Origin: Anthropogastromicrobium sp963626545
GTDB taxonomy: Bacteria > Bacillota > Clostridia > Lachnospirales > Lachnospiraceae
DNA: 49,941 nt
Direction of reading: 5' to 3'
Assembly: GCA_963626545.1 (NCBI GenBank)
Contig: CAVFYJ010000008.1
Span: 1-49,941 of the forward strand
Shown here: positions 26,456 through 34,814 of the stretch, one piece after another
Position numbering within the stretch: the first letter of the stretch is position 1
Layout of the letters: every line of letters begins with the position of its first letter
Program-made: the position numbers and the translations under genes
Notes under the pieces: model-generated
The model's database searches: none
Seen by the model: the letters and a program-made list of their open reading frames with translations, nothing else
What the model was told of the DNA's origin: nothing

Positions 26456-27058
26456 TTATTTAAATTCTTTTCTACGTCTGTCTATGTACTCAATAAGTGC
26501 CTGAGCAGTCTCATCAATACCCAGCTTGCTGCTGTTAATGCTCAGATCATAGGTTCTTGAGTCGCCCCACTTATCCTTACAGAAATAGTTATGATACTGC
26601 TTTCTGTATTTATCGTGGCGCTCCATCTTAAACTGTGCCTCGCGCTCAGACAGCTCATACACTTCCATAACACGCTGACACTTTGTCTCACGATCACCAA
26701 GAACAAATAACGAGATTACGTTTGGACGATCGCCAAGAACGGTCTCAGCACATCTTCCGACTACGATGAAGGACTCGCCTGCATCGGCTCTCTTCTTCAG
26801 ATAGTCAAACTGCAAAAATGCGACATTCTCCTCTGCGGAACTAGAAAATCCATTCTGGCTTCTGGAAAACAAAAGTCTTCTCGGCTTCTCATCGTAGTGT
26901 CTTAAGTCCTCTACGTTTACATTCATCTCGGCTGCGACTGCATCCAACAGATTATGATCGTACAGCTTAATACCATAGTGCTCGGCCAACTGCACGCCGA
27001 TTGCATGACCGCCGCTTCCAAACTCACGTCCTAATGTAATGATCAATTGATCCTTCAT
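26456..27058 (-). CDS. Cytidylate kinase-like family protein
   Basis: 200-residue P-loop protein of the cytidylate-kinase-like (Cytidylate_kin2) group. The N-terminus 'LIITLGREFGSGGHAIGVQLAEHYG' holds the phosphate-binding loop, and 'SFIVVGRCAETVLGDRPNVISLFV' and 'YDLSINSSKLGIDETAQALIEYI' are family-typical. True substrate unknown; the family is often found near transporters and is distinct from essential Cmk. It follows the SLC13/ArsB-type transporter on the same strand but has its own promoter (27093-27121) and AGGAGGG ribosome site. Confidence 0.85.
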   Translation of the reverse strand: MKDQLIITLGREFGSGGHAIGVQLAEHYGIKLYDHNLLDAVAAEMNVNVEDLRHYDEKPRRLLFSRSQNGFSSSAEENVAFLQFDYLKKRADAGESFIVVGRCAETVLGDRPNVISLFVLGDRETKCQRVMEVYELSEREAQFKMERHDKYRKQYHNYFCKDKWGDSRTYDLSINSSKLGIDETAQALIEYIDRRRKEFK

Positions 27059-27080
27059 AACAAAACCCTCCTTGCAAATA

Positions 27081-27092
27081 AAACCTAGGTTT
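27081..27092. promoter_or_regulatory. Palindrome in leader of kinase-like gene
   Basis: Perfect 12-bp palindrome AAACCTAGGTTT at the expected transcription start; a possible operator. Confidence 0.35.
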
Positions 27093-27121
27093 ATTATATA
27101 ACGCGATAAACCATTTGTAAA
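27093..27121 (-). promoter_or_regulatory. Promoter of cytidylate-kinase-like gene
   Basis: Minus strand TTTACA (27116-27121), 17-base spacer, TATAAT (27093-27098). Confidence 0.75.
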
Positions 27122-27140
27122 TCTTATGATTTTATTCTTT

Positions 27141-28496
27141 TCAGAAGTATCTTGCGAAAATAACCAGCATAGAAATCAGTACAACAAGGATGGTTGCCGG
27201 AGCTGCGTACTTACAATACTTGCCCCATCCAATCGGATGACCATTCTTAGAAGCAACTGAAATACCAACTACGTTAGCAGATGCACCGATTGGGGTTGCA
27301 CTTCCTCCGATATCGGTACCCATTGCCAGTGCCCAGGACAGTGTAGACAGATCAACACCCTGCAATGCACTAAGACTTTTGATAACCGGGATCATGGTTG
27401 CTGCAAATGGAATGTTATCAACGAATGCACTTGCAAATGCAGAAATCCAGATAATGATCGCTACCATCAGCTTTGTGTTAGAACCGCTGACCTTGCTGAT
27501 AAACTCAGCAATTACATTCAGTACACCAGTCTGCTCCAGACCGCCGACAACAACAAACAATCCGATGAAGAATAACAGTGTCTTGTAGTCAACCTTCTTT
27601 AACAGCTCTGCCGCGTACTTGTGCTCAACAATCAATGTAATGATCGCGATAAAGGTACCGATGAAGGCAACGGTGAGTCCGGTGTTTGCATGGGTTACTA
27701 ACAGAACAACTGCGATCAGGAAGATGACAACGCTGCTGATGAACTCAGTCTTGTCCTCGATTGCGGAGTTCGGATCCGGACATGATGCCGGATCAACCGG
27801 TGCAGTACCCGGTTTGACAAGCTTCTTTCTGAAGCAAAAATAGAAGTAGATAACTACGACAACAAGGGAAATCGCTGCAATGGCACCAGTGTTTGTCAGG
27901 AAATCAAAGAAGCTGTAGCCCATAGAAGTTCCGATGATGATGTTCGGCGGGTCTCCACACATTGTTGCAGATCCTCCAAGGTTTGCGCAGAAAATCTCTG
28001 CGATGATCATCGGGACCGGATTGCTCTTTAACAGAAGGCAAAGCTCAATGGTAACAGCTGCAAGGAACAAAATAACCGTGATACTATCAATGAACATAGC
28101 CAAAACAAAAGACATGATCATGAACGTAACAAATACGGCGGTCGGCTTGTAGTGAACAAGTCTTGCAATCTGCAAACACAGCCAACGGAAGAATCCAGCC
28201 TTTCCCATACCCTCTACCATAATCATCATACCTGCGATGAAAATGATTGTAGACCAGTTGATTCCAGAAGAGGACTCTCCGGCCTCACTGGAGGCATGCC
28301 AGAAATCTACTGTGAAGATGCTTCCAATGTTTAGTGTTTCCATGATTGCACTACCGCTGTGCATGGAAATACCGAATACAAGAAGGATCATCAACAGACC
28401 GCAGCCCAGTGTAACAATGTGTCTCTCTATCTTCTCCGTAATGATCAGGGCGAACATCACGAGAAAAATAAGGACAGCTAAAATCTGTGATACCAT
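27141..28496 (-). CDS. SLC13/ArsB-NhaD superfamily ion transporter
   Basis: About 451 residues with roughly twelve membrane segments. The two inverted repeats show the family pattern of helix-breaking loops: 'GGSATMCGDPPNIIIG' in the first half and 'DIGGSATPIGASANVVG' in the second, plus 'MFIDSITVILFLA' and 'FVDNIPFAATMIP'. Such proteins move anions (citrate, dicarboxylate, arsenite) or exchange Na+/H+; the ion cannot be decided from sequence. The ATG at 28496 follows GGGGAG by 8 bases; an upstream ATG adds 24 residues without a ribosome site. Promoter-like TATAAT at 28567-28572. Confidence 0.88.
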   Translation of the reverse strand: MVSQILAVLIFLVMFALIITEKIERHIVTLGCGLLMILLVFGISMHSGSAIMETLNIGSIFTVDFWHASSEAGESSSGINWSTIIFIAGMMIMVEGMGKAGFFRWLCLQIARLVHYKPTAVFVTFMIMSFVLAMFIDSITVILFLAAVTIELCLLLKSNPVPMIIAEIFCANLGGSATMCGDPPNIIIGTSMGYSFFDFLTNTGAIAAISLVVVVIYFYFCFRKKLVKPGTAPVDPASCPDPNSAIEDKTEFISSVVIFLIAVVLLVTHANTGLTVAFIGTFIAIITLIVEHKYAAELLKKVDYKTLLFFIGLFVVVGGLEQTGVLNVIAEFISKVSGSNTKLMVAIIIWISAFASAFVDNIPFAATMIPVIKSLSALQGVDLSTLSWALAMGTDIGGSATPIGASANVVGISVASKNGHPIGWGKYCKYAAPATILVVLISMLVIFARYF

Positions 28497-28566
28497 AATG
28501 TATCTCCCCACTTTCTTAATGATTAGCAAGATGGCAGCCGCAAGAGCGAACTCCATCGCGGCTACC

Positions 28567-28595
28567 ATTATAATGCGTGTTTCCGAAAATTGGAA
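28567..28595 (-). promoter_or_regulatory. Promoter of SLC13/ArsB-type transporter
   Basis: Minus strand TTCCAA (28590-28595), 17-base spacer, TATAAT (28567-28572). The -35 is poor, so an activator may be needed. Confidence 0.5.
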
Positions 28596-28642
28596 GTGGA
28601 AAAATGACTTTTTTGAAAAAATATTTCAATAATAATTCATAT

Positions 28643-28652
28643 CAAACGTTTG
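28643..28652. promoter_or_regulatory. LacI/CcpA-like palindrome
   Basis: CAAACGTTTG, perfect 10-bp palindrome with central CG, just past the transglutaminase-like stop and about 50 bases upstream of the transporter -35. Resembles a catabolite-response or LacI-family core site. Confidence 0.3.
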
Positions 28653-28657
28653 CTTTT

Positions 28658-31267
28658 TCAGCCTCTGGCGTCAAAAATCTCCATCAGCGTCCACGCGGTA
28701 CGAATATTGTAATTGGAGAACGCGAACAATCCCTTTCCATCTCTGTTTATGGCAAGCGCATACGGAAGACGCTGGTCTCCGACATGCAGTGCCTCATGGA
28801 TCTGATACAGGTACGCATCGTCCTTTCCGGTTACGCAAACCAGATTCAGACCTGCATTTAATACACGCTGCAGTGTCAGATTCTTTAAGGATGCGGTATT
28901 CTCAATCATGATCACGATGCGATAGTTCTCCTTCTTGTAGGCTTCCTTACACTCAAGGATTTCCTGAAAGAGATGCTCGGTCGGCTCTTTGCCTGGGTCG
29001 GCAACGATCAGAATGCTCTTTTGTCCCTGATACAGTGAAGTTACCGAAACCGGCTCGCCGACTGCGCTGCCATCCATTGCCACCTGCTGTACCATGGTAT
29101 CGGAAAGGGTAGCCTCATGGCACTTCTCTGCGATCTGTGCTGGAGCCTGTGTCAGCTCTAAGATGCGATCTGCATTCATAACAAAGCTGTTTGCGATGCA
29201 GCTGACACCGCCATCGATCTGTCTGCGAGTCGTGATGGTACGATATGCGCCCGGTGCAACAAAAATGGTCTTTTCTTCACCCGGCTCAAGTGCCAAATCT
29301 TCATAGTTCAAGGTCTGGTATGCACCATTTTCAAAGCGGGCAATCGTCATATGCAGCCAATATTCAAGCTTACGATCAGACTTATTGACTAAGGTTAGCG
29401 CAAGCTGCTTTTCCTGCGTGTCGTTCTTCTGGACTTCCTTCTCCATCGCCTCAAAGCAAATCTCGCCATCCTTCTCGAAGACTGCCTCTGCCTTTCCGGT
29501 AACCGGATTTAAGCGGGCTGGAATGCCCATCGCGCGGCAGATCTCTACGAAGACAACGCGCTTGGAAACTTCGGTGATCATCTCACACTTGATGCATCCG
29601 TCCGCCTCAGCTGGCCAGTTGCCGGCACCATAATCCGGCACAGTCTTTAATCTGTGGTTGACATAGAACCAGATCATCTGAGCGGTAAGCGGCATATCTT
29701 TTGAGAATACGTTTCTTTCCTCGATCAGCTGTGCAATGCGGCTTCGGCTTCCCATCAGCTTCTCATCGCCAGCACGCGGTGCAAGCAGGTACTTCTGGTA
29801 AACTTCCTTGCCGAAGCGTTCCTTGTATGGAAGGGCTGCTCTTAAATAGGATGCAAGCACATCAGCGGAGGTATCCAGAAAATCCTTCTCGCGCAGGGTA
29901 TCAAGCATCAGGCACTTGTCTTCATTGGAAAACTCGTTATCTGCTCTGAATTTTTCGATTTCCTCGCGATTGCCTCTTGCATTTACAAGATAATGATGCC
30001 ACGGCTCCTCATCCTTTTCCTTTTTTGCACCCTCTGCATCCTCGGTCACTTCCTCTTTTACAAATCCAGCCTCGTATGCGGCGCGAATCTTCTCGCACTG
30101 TGCCAAACGTGCCTCATGCTCGTCAAGCTGTGCATTCACATTCTTTGGCATTGCCTCGTATGGCGGATTTAAATCAAAATGCTCCTCGGTGATTCCTGTC
30201 ATCTTCTCTGGATTTACGGCCTCCTCCATCTCAAGTACAACGGACTGCTGCACTCTCATGTCAACCTTCTTGCCCAGATACTTTCCATTGTAAACGCTAC
30301 TTACATACAGATCGCCCTTACCAGTCAGGAAAGAAACGGTACCGTCAAATGCGGTCTTTTCCTTATGAAGCGGGAACAGCTCACTATAGTTGACCAGACT
30401 AAATGCTACGGTTACGTTCTGTACTGGCACTCCATGATGTGTCACGGTAACGGTCAGTCTCTCACAATCTGCATAGCGCTCGGTAACATTCATCAGTGCA
30501 TAGAGTGGTGTCTTATAGGCAATCTCTGCGGAGCTTTCCAGATCAGAAAATGCCTTTGCATGGACGAGCATCGCCTTGGATGCTGCTGCGGTAAACCAGC
30601 CCTTGTCCAGTACGGCCTCTGGCTCGCAGGCACCCAGATAATGCCAATCACCATCTGCCCATACCTCAACCCATGCGTGGTTGTCATCGCAGTGCGCCCA
30701 GCGCGGAACGTAGCACTGTCTTGCCGGGATGCCAACACTTCTCATCGCCGATACGGCAAGAGTCGACTCCTCTCCACAGCGTCCGCGTGCGGAGCGGCAC
30801 ATGCCAAATGGTGCTAAGGTACGTCCATCGGACGGGATGTAGGTTGCCTTCTCGTAGCACCAGTAGTTGACCTCAAGTGCAGCCTCCACCATTGTCTTCT
30901 TGCTCTTTACGCGCTCTGCCAGCTCGCTGTAAATCCATGCACGGCTCTGGTCAAGATCTTCGTTGTTGACACGCACGCTCAGTACATAGGTAAAGAACAG
31001 CTCCGCCGGTACCTGCTTTGCATATGGAATATTTGCATACATATCCAGTGTTGTCTTCACATAAGATGCGATGACCTCCACATCGTAGGACACGATATCG
31101 CACGGATGCATATAAGCATACAGATACTTCATGCAGATCGCCTCATCCTCACTTGCCTTAGAAATCCAAGCATCCACCTCGTTTTTTCTGTTTGGGCAGC
31201 ATGCCATCCATTCCTCATAGTGCTGCTCAATTTTTTCCGTCAAGGACGGCTCCAACTTTAAAATCAT
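28658..31267 (-). CDS. Large transglutaminase-like protein, possibly with thioredoxin-like end
   Basis: 869-residue cytoplasmic protein. Residues ~110-220 form a transglutaminase/protease-like domain: C164 in 'GRCGEESTL' and H197 in 'DDNHAWVEVW'; the usual DPT acid is replaced by 'ACEPE'. A beta-sandwich (~265-345, 'LTVTVTHHGVPVQNVTVAFSLV') follows, then a helical linker, a second degenerate transglutaminase-like region (~545-620, 'EVSKRVVFVEICRAMGIPAR' without the Cys-His pair), another beta domain and a C-terminal ~110 residues that look thioredoxin-like ('SILIVADPGKEPTEHLFQEI') without a CxxC. No signal peptide. It follows the fucosidase gene by 127 bases and is probably the last gene of the fucoside operon. 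Function unknown; candidate roles are peptide or glycopeptide cleavage. Confidence 0.75.
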   Translation of the reverse strand: MILKLEPSLTEKIEQHYEEWMACCPNRKNEVDAWISKASEDEAICMKYLYAYMHPCDIVSYDVEVIASYVKTTLDMYANIPYAKQVPAELFFTYVLSVRVNNEDLDQSRAWIYSELAERVKSKKTMVEAALEVNYWCYEKATYIPSDGRTLAPFGMCRSARGRCGEESTLAVSAMRSVGIPARQCYVPRWAHCDDNHAWVEVWADGDWHYLGACEPEAVLDKGWFTAAASKAMLVHAKAFSDLESSAEIAYKTPLYALMNVTERYADCERLTVTVTHHGVPVQNVTVAFSLVNYSELFPLHKEKTAFDGTVSFLTGKGDLYVSSVYNGKYLGKKVDMRVQQSVVLEMEEAVNPEKMTGITEEHFDLNPPYEAMPKNVNAQLDEHEARLAQCEKIRAAYEAGFVKEEVTEDAEGAKKEKDEEPWHHYLVNARGNREEIEKFRADNEFSNEDKCLMLDTLREKDFLDTSADVLASYLRAALPYKERFGKEVYQKYLLAPRAGDEKLMGSRSRIAQLIEERNVFSKDMPLTAQMIWFYVNHRLKTVPDYGAGNWPAEADGCIKCEMITEVSKRVVFVEICRAMGIPARLNPVTGKAEAVFEKDGEICFEAMEKEVQKNDTQEKQLALTLVNKSDRKLEYWLHMTIARFENGAYQTLNYEDLALEPGEEKTIFVAPGAYRTITTRRQIDGGVSCIANSFVMNADRILELTQAPAQIAEKCHEATLSDTMVQQVAMDGSAVGEPVSVTSLYQGQKSILIVADPGKEPTEHLFQEILECKEAYKKENYRIVIMIENTASLKNLTLQRVLNAGLNLVCVTGKDDAYLYQIHEALHVGDQRLPYALAINRDGKGLFAFSNYNIRTAWTLMEIFDARG

Positions 31268-31302
31268 TTTTCTTCCCTTTTCCTTTCTAATTTTCCTTTC
31301 GA

Positions 31303-31347
31303 AAATTGCCCAGACCAGCCCGAAACAGTTTCAAGCCAGCCCAGGCA
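31303..31347 (-). other. Intercistronic inverted repeat
   Basis: Minus strand ATTGCC ... GGGCAAT with inner GAAA/TTTC, and two GGGCTGG direct copies, between the fucosidase stop and the transglutaminase-like start. Probably an mRNA structure that separates expression of the two genes. Confidence 0.4.
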
Positions 31348-31394
31348 ATCCCAAACTAACAGTTTAATTCGATACGATCAATACAAAAGTTCAG

Positions 31395-32702
31395 TTACTT
31401 CGTCACTTCAACCTCAAGTACGGTGTCCACCGCATCCGGCAGCACCGGATTTGGGCCGAGATTTGCAAACACGATATCCGGGTAATCGGTATGTACCCAG
31501 CTGTTGGAAATCGGCACCTCGCTTCCGTCGCAAAGAAGACGAATCTTCTTTACCGTGCCTGGCTTGATTCCGGTCAGCGGCACTGGGCCCATCGTATTCT
31601 CAAACATGTGATAATAGAGCAAGTTACCATTTCTGGTGACACGACCGTAATCTGGCTTTTCGATACCTGCCAATCCGCAGCCATAGATACTCTTGCTGTT
31701 TTTCTTCATCCATGCACCAATCTCACTTAAGATCTGCATCGATTCTGGCGGGATGTTTCCATATGCATCTGGTCCAACATTTAACAGCATATTGCCACCC
31801 TTTGAAACGCACTCAACCAGCTTTTTGATGATCATGGACGACGGCTTGAAGAACTTGTCTCTCGCACAATAGCCCCAGTTGTTGTTCATCGTGATGCAGG
31901 CCTCCCAGTTGACTGGATCGCCGTTCACATCGCGGATGCCATACGGCGGAATGATCTGCTCCGGGCTTACAAAATCGCCGTGATACGGCAGCGGATTCTC
32001 TGTCACGAGTGAGCCATATCCCTGTCCGCTCGCCTCTAAACGATTATCGATGATGACCTGCGGCTGAAGCTCGCGTACCATGTTGACAAGCTTTGTGGCA
32101 CCCCACTTTTCCCCCATCATATCGTCGTAGGAGAAATCAAACCACAGCACATCGATCTGGCCATAATTGGTACAGATCTCACGCACCTGATTGTGCATGA
32201 AAGTCACGTAATTGTCCCAGTTGCGATTCTCATTTGTGTACGCCGGATTGTTTCGCATCGGGTGCTGGCGATCGCCGTAGTGCGGGAAATCATCGTGATA
32301 CCAGTCGATTAAGGAAAAATACAAACCGACCTTCAACCCTTCTGCACGAACGGCCTCGACATACTCAGCAACCAGATCGCGTCCACATTTTGTATTCGTG
32401 GATTTAAACTCGGTGTATTTGCTGTCAAACAGACAGAAGCCATCGTGATGCTTTGCCGTTAAGACCACATATTTCATGCCGGCCTCTTTTGCTGCTCTCG
32501 CCCACTTTTTCGGGTCATAGTCCTTCGGATCAAACTCATAGAAATACTTCATGTAGTCTTCCTTCGGAATCTCCTCGACGCTGCGCACCCACTCGCCTCT
32601 GGCTGGAATCGAATAGAGTCCCCAGTGGATAAACATACCAAATCGGGCATCTACATACCATTCCATTCTCTTATTGTACTCTTCACGATTAAACTGGTAC
32701 AT
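31395..32702 (-). CDS. Alpha-L-fucosidase, GH29, intracellular
   Basis: 435-residue glycosidase that cleaves terminal alpha-L-fucose from oligosaccharides. The GH29 core is clear: 'WYVDARFGMFIHWGLYSIPARGEW' near the start, 'YVVLTAKHHDGFCLFDS', 'LKVGLYFSLIDWYH' and the nucleophile D189 in 'VLWFDFSYDD'; 'SKGGNMLLNVGPDAYGNIP' follows. No signal peptide, so it acts on imported fucosylated sugars. GGAGGA lies 4 bases before the ATG. It sits directly after the LplBC-type importer, and the released fucose can feed the isomerase/aldolase at 39179-41749. Confidence 0.95.
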   Translation of the reverse strand: MYQFNREEYNKRMEWYVDARFGMFIHWGLYSIPARGEWVRSVEEIPKEDYMKYFYEFDPKDYDPKKWARAAKEAGMKYVVLTAKHHDGFCLFDSKYTEFKSTNTKCGRDLVAEYVEAVRAEGLKVGLYFSLIDWYHDDFPHYGDRQHPMRNNPAYTNENRNWDNYVTFMHNQVREICTNYGQIDVLWFDFSYDDMMGEKWGATKLVNMVRELQPQVIIDNRLEASGQGYGSLVTENPLPYHGDFVSPEQIIPPYGIRDVNGDPVNWEACITMNNNWGYCARDKFFKPSSMIIKKLVECVSKGGNMLLNVGPDAYGNIPPESMQILSEIGAWMKKNSKSIYGCGLAGIEKPDYGRVTRNGNLLYYHMFENTMGPVPLTGIKPGTVKKIRLLCDGSEVPISNSWVHTDYPDIVFANLGPNPVLPDAVDTVLEVEVTK

Positions 32703-32716
32703 GCTTCCTCCGATCT

Positions 32717-32745
32717 GCCAGGACAGCTTTTGTGTATGCCCTGGC
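32717..32745 (-). other. Hairpin before fucosidase ribosome site
   Basis: GCCAGG (32717-32722)/CCTGGC (32740-32745) stem with a 17-base loop lies just upstream of the GGAGGA of the fucosidase gene; likely an intercistronic mRNA structure. Confidence 0.45.
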
Positions 32746-32762
32746 GTTTTCTGCTTTTATTT

Positions 32763-33692
32763 TTAACCCTTTACGGCACCGATCATAACGCCCTTTACGA
32801 AATACTTCTGAACAAACGGATAGATCAACATAACCGGAACGGATGCGACAACGATAACCGAATACTGAAGCAGATCCTTTAAGCCTCTCTGTCTTGCCAG
32901 TGCATCGGCATTGCCCATCATCGTCTCGTCGATATCGTTCATAATCAGGATCTCACGAAGGATGATCTGTAACGGCTGTAAATAGTTTGCCTTCTGTAAG
33001 TACAAAATCGCATCCTGATAGGAGTTCCATCTTGCAACACCGTAGTACAAAACAAGTACGGCGATGATTGGCTTGGACAGCGGAACAACGACGCGAATCA
33101 GGTACTTAAATGGGGTACATCCATCAATCTCAGCTGCCTCGTACAGCTCGTCCGGGATGGAGTTTACCATGTAGGTTCTTGCGATGATCATGTTGTAGGT
33201 GGACATTGCACCCGGAATCAGCATCGCCCAGATCGTATCAACCATGCCAAGTGAATTGACAAGGATGAAACTTGGAACCATACCGCCGGAGAAATACATT
33301 GTAAATACGAAGAACATTGCGACCTTGTTGCGCGCGGTGAACTCTTTTCTGGAAAGCGGATACGCACACAGAAGGGTCATAATGATATTGATGAAGGTTC
33401 CGACTACCATGTAGAACAGAGAGTTACGGAAACCTGTCCAGAACTTCTTATAAGTAAATACGGCCTCATATCCACGAAGCGTAAAGTTCTTTGGCCAGAA
33501 GGATACCTGTCCGCTGATTACGGCCTGCGGCTCAGAAAAGGATGCCGCAATGATATGGAGCACTGGAAGCAACACGATCAAAACAATGATCGTCATAACA
33601 ACATACAGCAGAATCGTGAAGAACTTGCTCGCCGGACTTTCCATGCGAAACTTACCGAAACGGCTGTTTGATTTTACCTGTGTCTTACTCAT
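32763..33692 (-). CDS. Sugar ABC permease, LplC/YtcP type
   Basis: 309-residue permease with six predicted membrane segments, coupling loop 'EAAEIDGCTPFKYLIRVVVP', 'GGMVPSFILVNSLGM' and the C-terminal 'YPFVQKYFVKGVMIGAVKG'. A close relative of the permease at 8986-9828 in the second sugar operon. Partner of the LplB-type protein 15 bases upstream; with the adjacent fucosidase, it likely imports fucosylated oligosaccharides. Confidence 0.92.
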   Translation of the reverse strand: MSKTQVKSNSRFGKFRMESPASKFFTILLYVVMTIIVLIVLLPVLHIIAASFSEPQAVISGQVSFWPKNFTLRGYEAVFTYKKFWTGFRNSLFYMVVGTFINIIMTLLCAYPLSRKEFTARNKVAMFFVFTMYFSGGMVPSFILVNSLGMVDTIWAMLIPGAMSTYNMIIARTYMVNSIPDELYEAAEIDGCTPFKYLIRVVVPLSKPIIAVLVLYYGVARWNSYQDAILYLQKANYLQPLQIILREILIMNDIDETMMGNADALARQRGLKDLLQYSVIVVASVPVMLIYPFVQKYFVKGVMIGAVKG

Positions 33693-33707
33693 TCGTTTTT
33701 CCCTCCT

Positions 33708-34634
33708 TTACCACAGACTCGTCTCGGTTACCAGCTTACAGATCTTGTTTACGACAACAAGAAGAACAAAGCTGACAACGGACTGGAACAGACCGGCTGC
33801 TGTCGAGAATGAGAAATCTCCTCTCGTCAGACCAACCTTGTAAACGAATGTTGAAATTACCTCGGAACGGTTGATGTTCATATCGTTCTGCATCAGATAT
33901 ACCTTATCGAAACCGATGCTCATGATGCTTGCGCAGTTGAAAATCAGCATGGTAATGATGGTCGGAACGATTGCCGGCAGATCGACATGGATGATTCTCT
34001 GGAAGCGGTTTGCACCGTCCACGATTGCAGCCTCCTGAAGCTCAGGGCTGACACCAGCAAGTGCCGCGATGTAAATGATGGAGGAATAGCCAGCACCCTG
34101 CCAGATTCCACTCCATACATACAGAGACGGGAACATGCTTACTTCACCGAAGAAGTTGATCGGTCCGATGCCGATCATCTGAAGTGCGCGGTTGATGATA
34201 CCGGTACGCATATCCATCATACGCATCATCATACCAACCATAACAACGGTGGAGATGAAGTACGGTGCATAGGTTACCATCTGGATAAATTTCTTGTACT
34301 TCTTGCTTCTCATCTCGTTTAACAAAATCGCCAGAATAATCGGGATTGGGAAGCCTGCAATCAGGCTGTAGATACCAAGGTACAAGGTGTTAAAAATAAT
34401 TTTTCTACTGGACGGCGTGGTGAAGAACTGCTTGAAATATTTGAGTCCGACCCACTCACTTCCAAAGATACCCTTTCTTGGGGAATACTTCTCGAAGGCA
34501 ACGATGATTCCGCCCATCGGGATGTAGGCAAACACAAACGCGTAGATCATCGGCAATGCGATGATCGCCCAGAACTGCCAGTTATAGCTTCTGCCGAGCT
34601 TCTTTTTCTTTTTTGGTTTCGTTACTTCTTTCAA
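33708..34634 (-). CDS. Sugar ABC permease, LplB/YteP type, TTG start
   Basis: About 308 residues: a basic N-terminus ('KEVTKPKKKKKLGRSYNW'), six membrane segments and coupling loop 'EAAIVDGANRFQRIIHVDLP'. The reading frame extends to an ATG at 34670, but a near-perfect ribosome site AAAGGAGGTCACCT lies inside that extension, so translation most likely begins at the TTG at 34634, 10 bases beyond AGGAGG; a CTG at 34640 is a weaker alternative. Partner of the LplC-type permease downstream and of the binding protein upstream. Confidence 0.9.
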   Translation of the reverse strand: MKEVTKPKKKKKLGRSYNWQFWAIIALPMIYAFVFAYIPMGGIIVAFEKYSPRKGIFGSEWVGLKYFKQFFTTPSSRKIIFNTLYLGIYSLIAGFPIPIILAILLNEMRSKKYKKFIQMVTYAPYFISTVVMVGMMMRMMDMRTGIINRALQMIGIGPINFFGEVSMFPSLYVWSGIWQGAGYSSIIYIAALAGVSPELQEAAIVDGANRFQRIIHVDLPAIVPTIITMLIFNCASIMSIGFDKVYLMQNDMNINRSEVISTFVYKVGLTRGDFSFSTAAGLFQSVVSFVLLVVVNKICKLVTETSLW

Positions 34635-34711
34635 GATCAGGTGACCTCCTTTTCGTATTTTTATTGGCATGAAAATCTCTATTTTATTCGTACTTTACTG
34701 CCTTAAAGCAT

Positions 34712-34742
34712 AAGAAAAGGGCAGGTGGAAGTTCCACCTGCC
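34712..34742 (-). terminator. Attenuator between binding protein and permeases
   Basis: Minus strand GGCAGGTGG-AACTT-CCACCTGCC perfect 9-bp stem followed by CTTTTCTT. Strong enough to stop part of the transcripts after the binding-protein gene, giving more binding protein than permease. Confidence 0.75.
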
Positions 34743-34814
34743 TCCTCCCTGGTCAGTAGATTCTCTGCCACAAGTGTTTCTTTTCTCACTTCTATATCGT
34801 ATCTTTCAATCGAA

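Noticed and set aside
26456..27058. Kinase-like protein considered as the missing fuculokinase
   Set aside because: It has a nucleotide-kinase P-loop fold of 200 residues, while fuculokinases are ~470-residue FGGY proteins.
30179..30817. 212-residue open frame opposite the transglutaminase-like gene
   Set aside because: Lies fully antisense to a well-supported gene, has no ribosome site and an unnatural Cys/His-rich composition.
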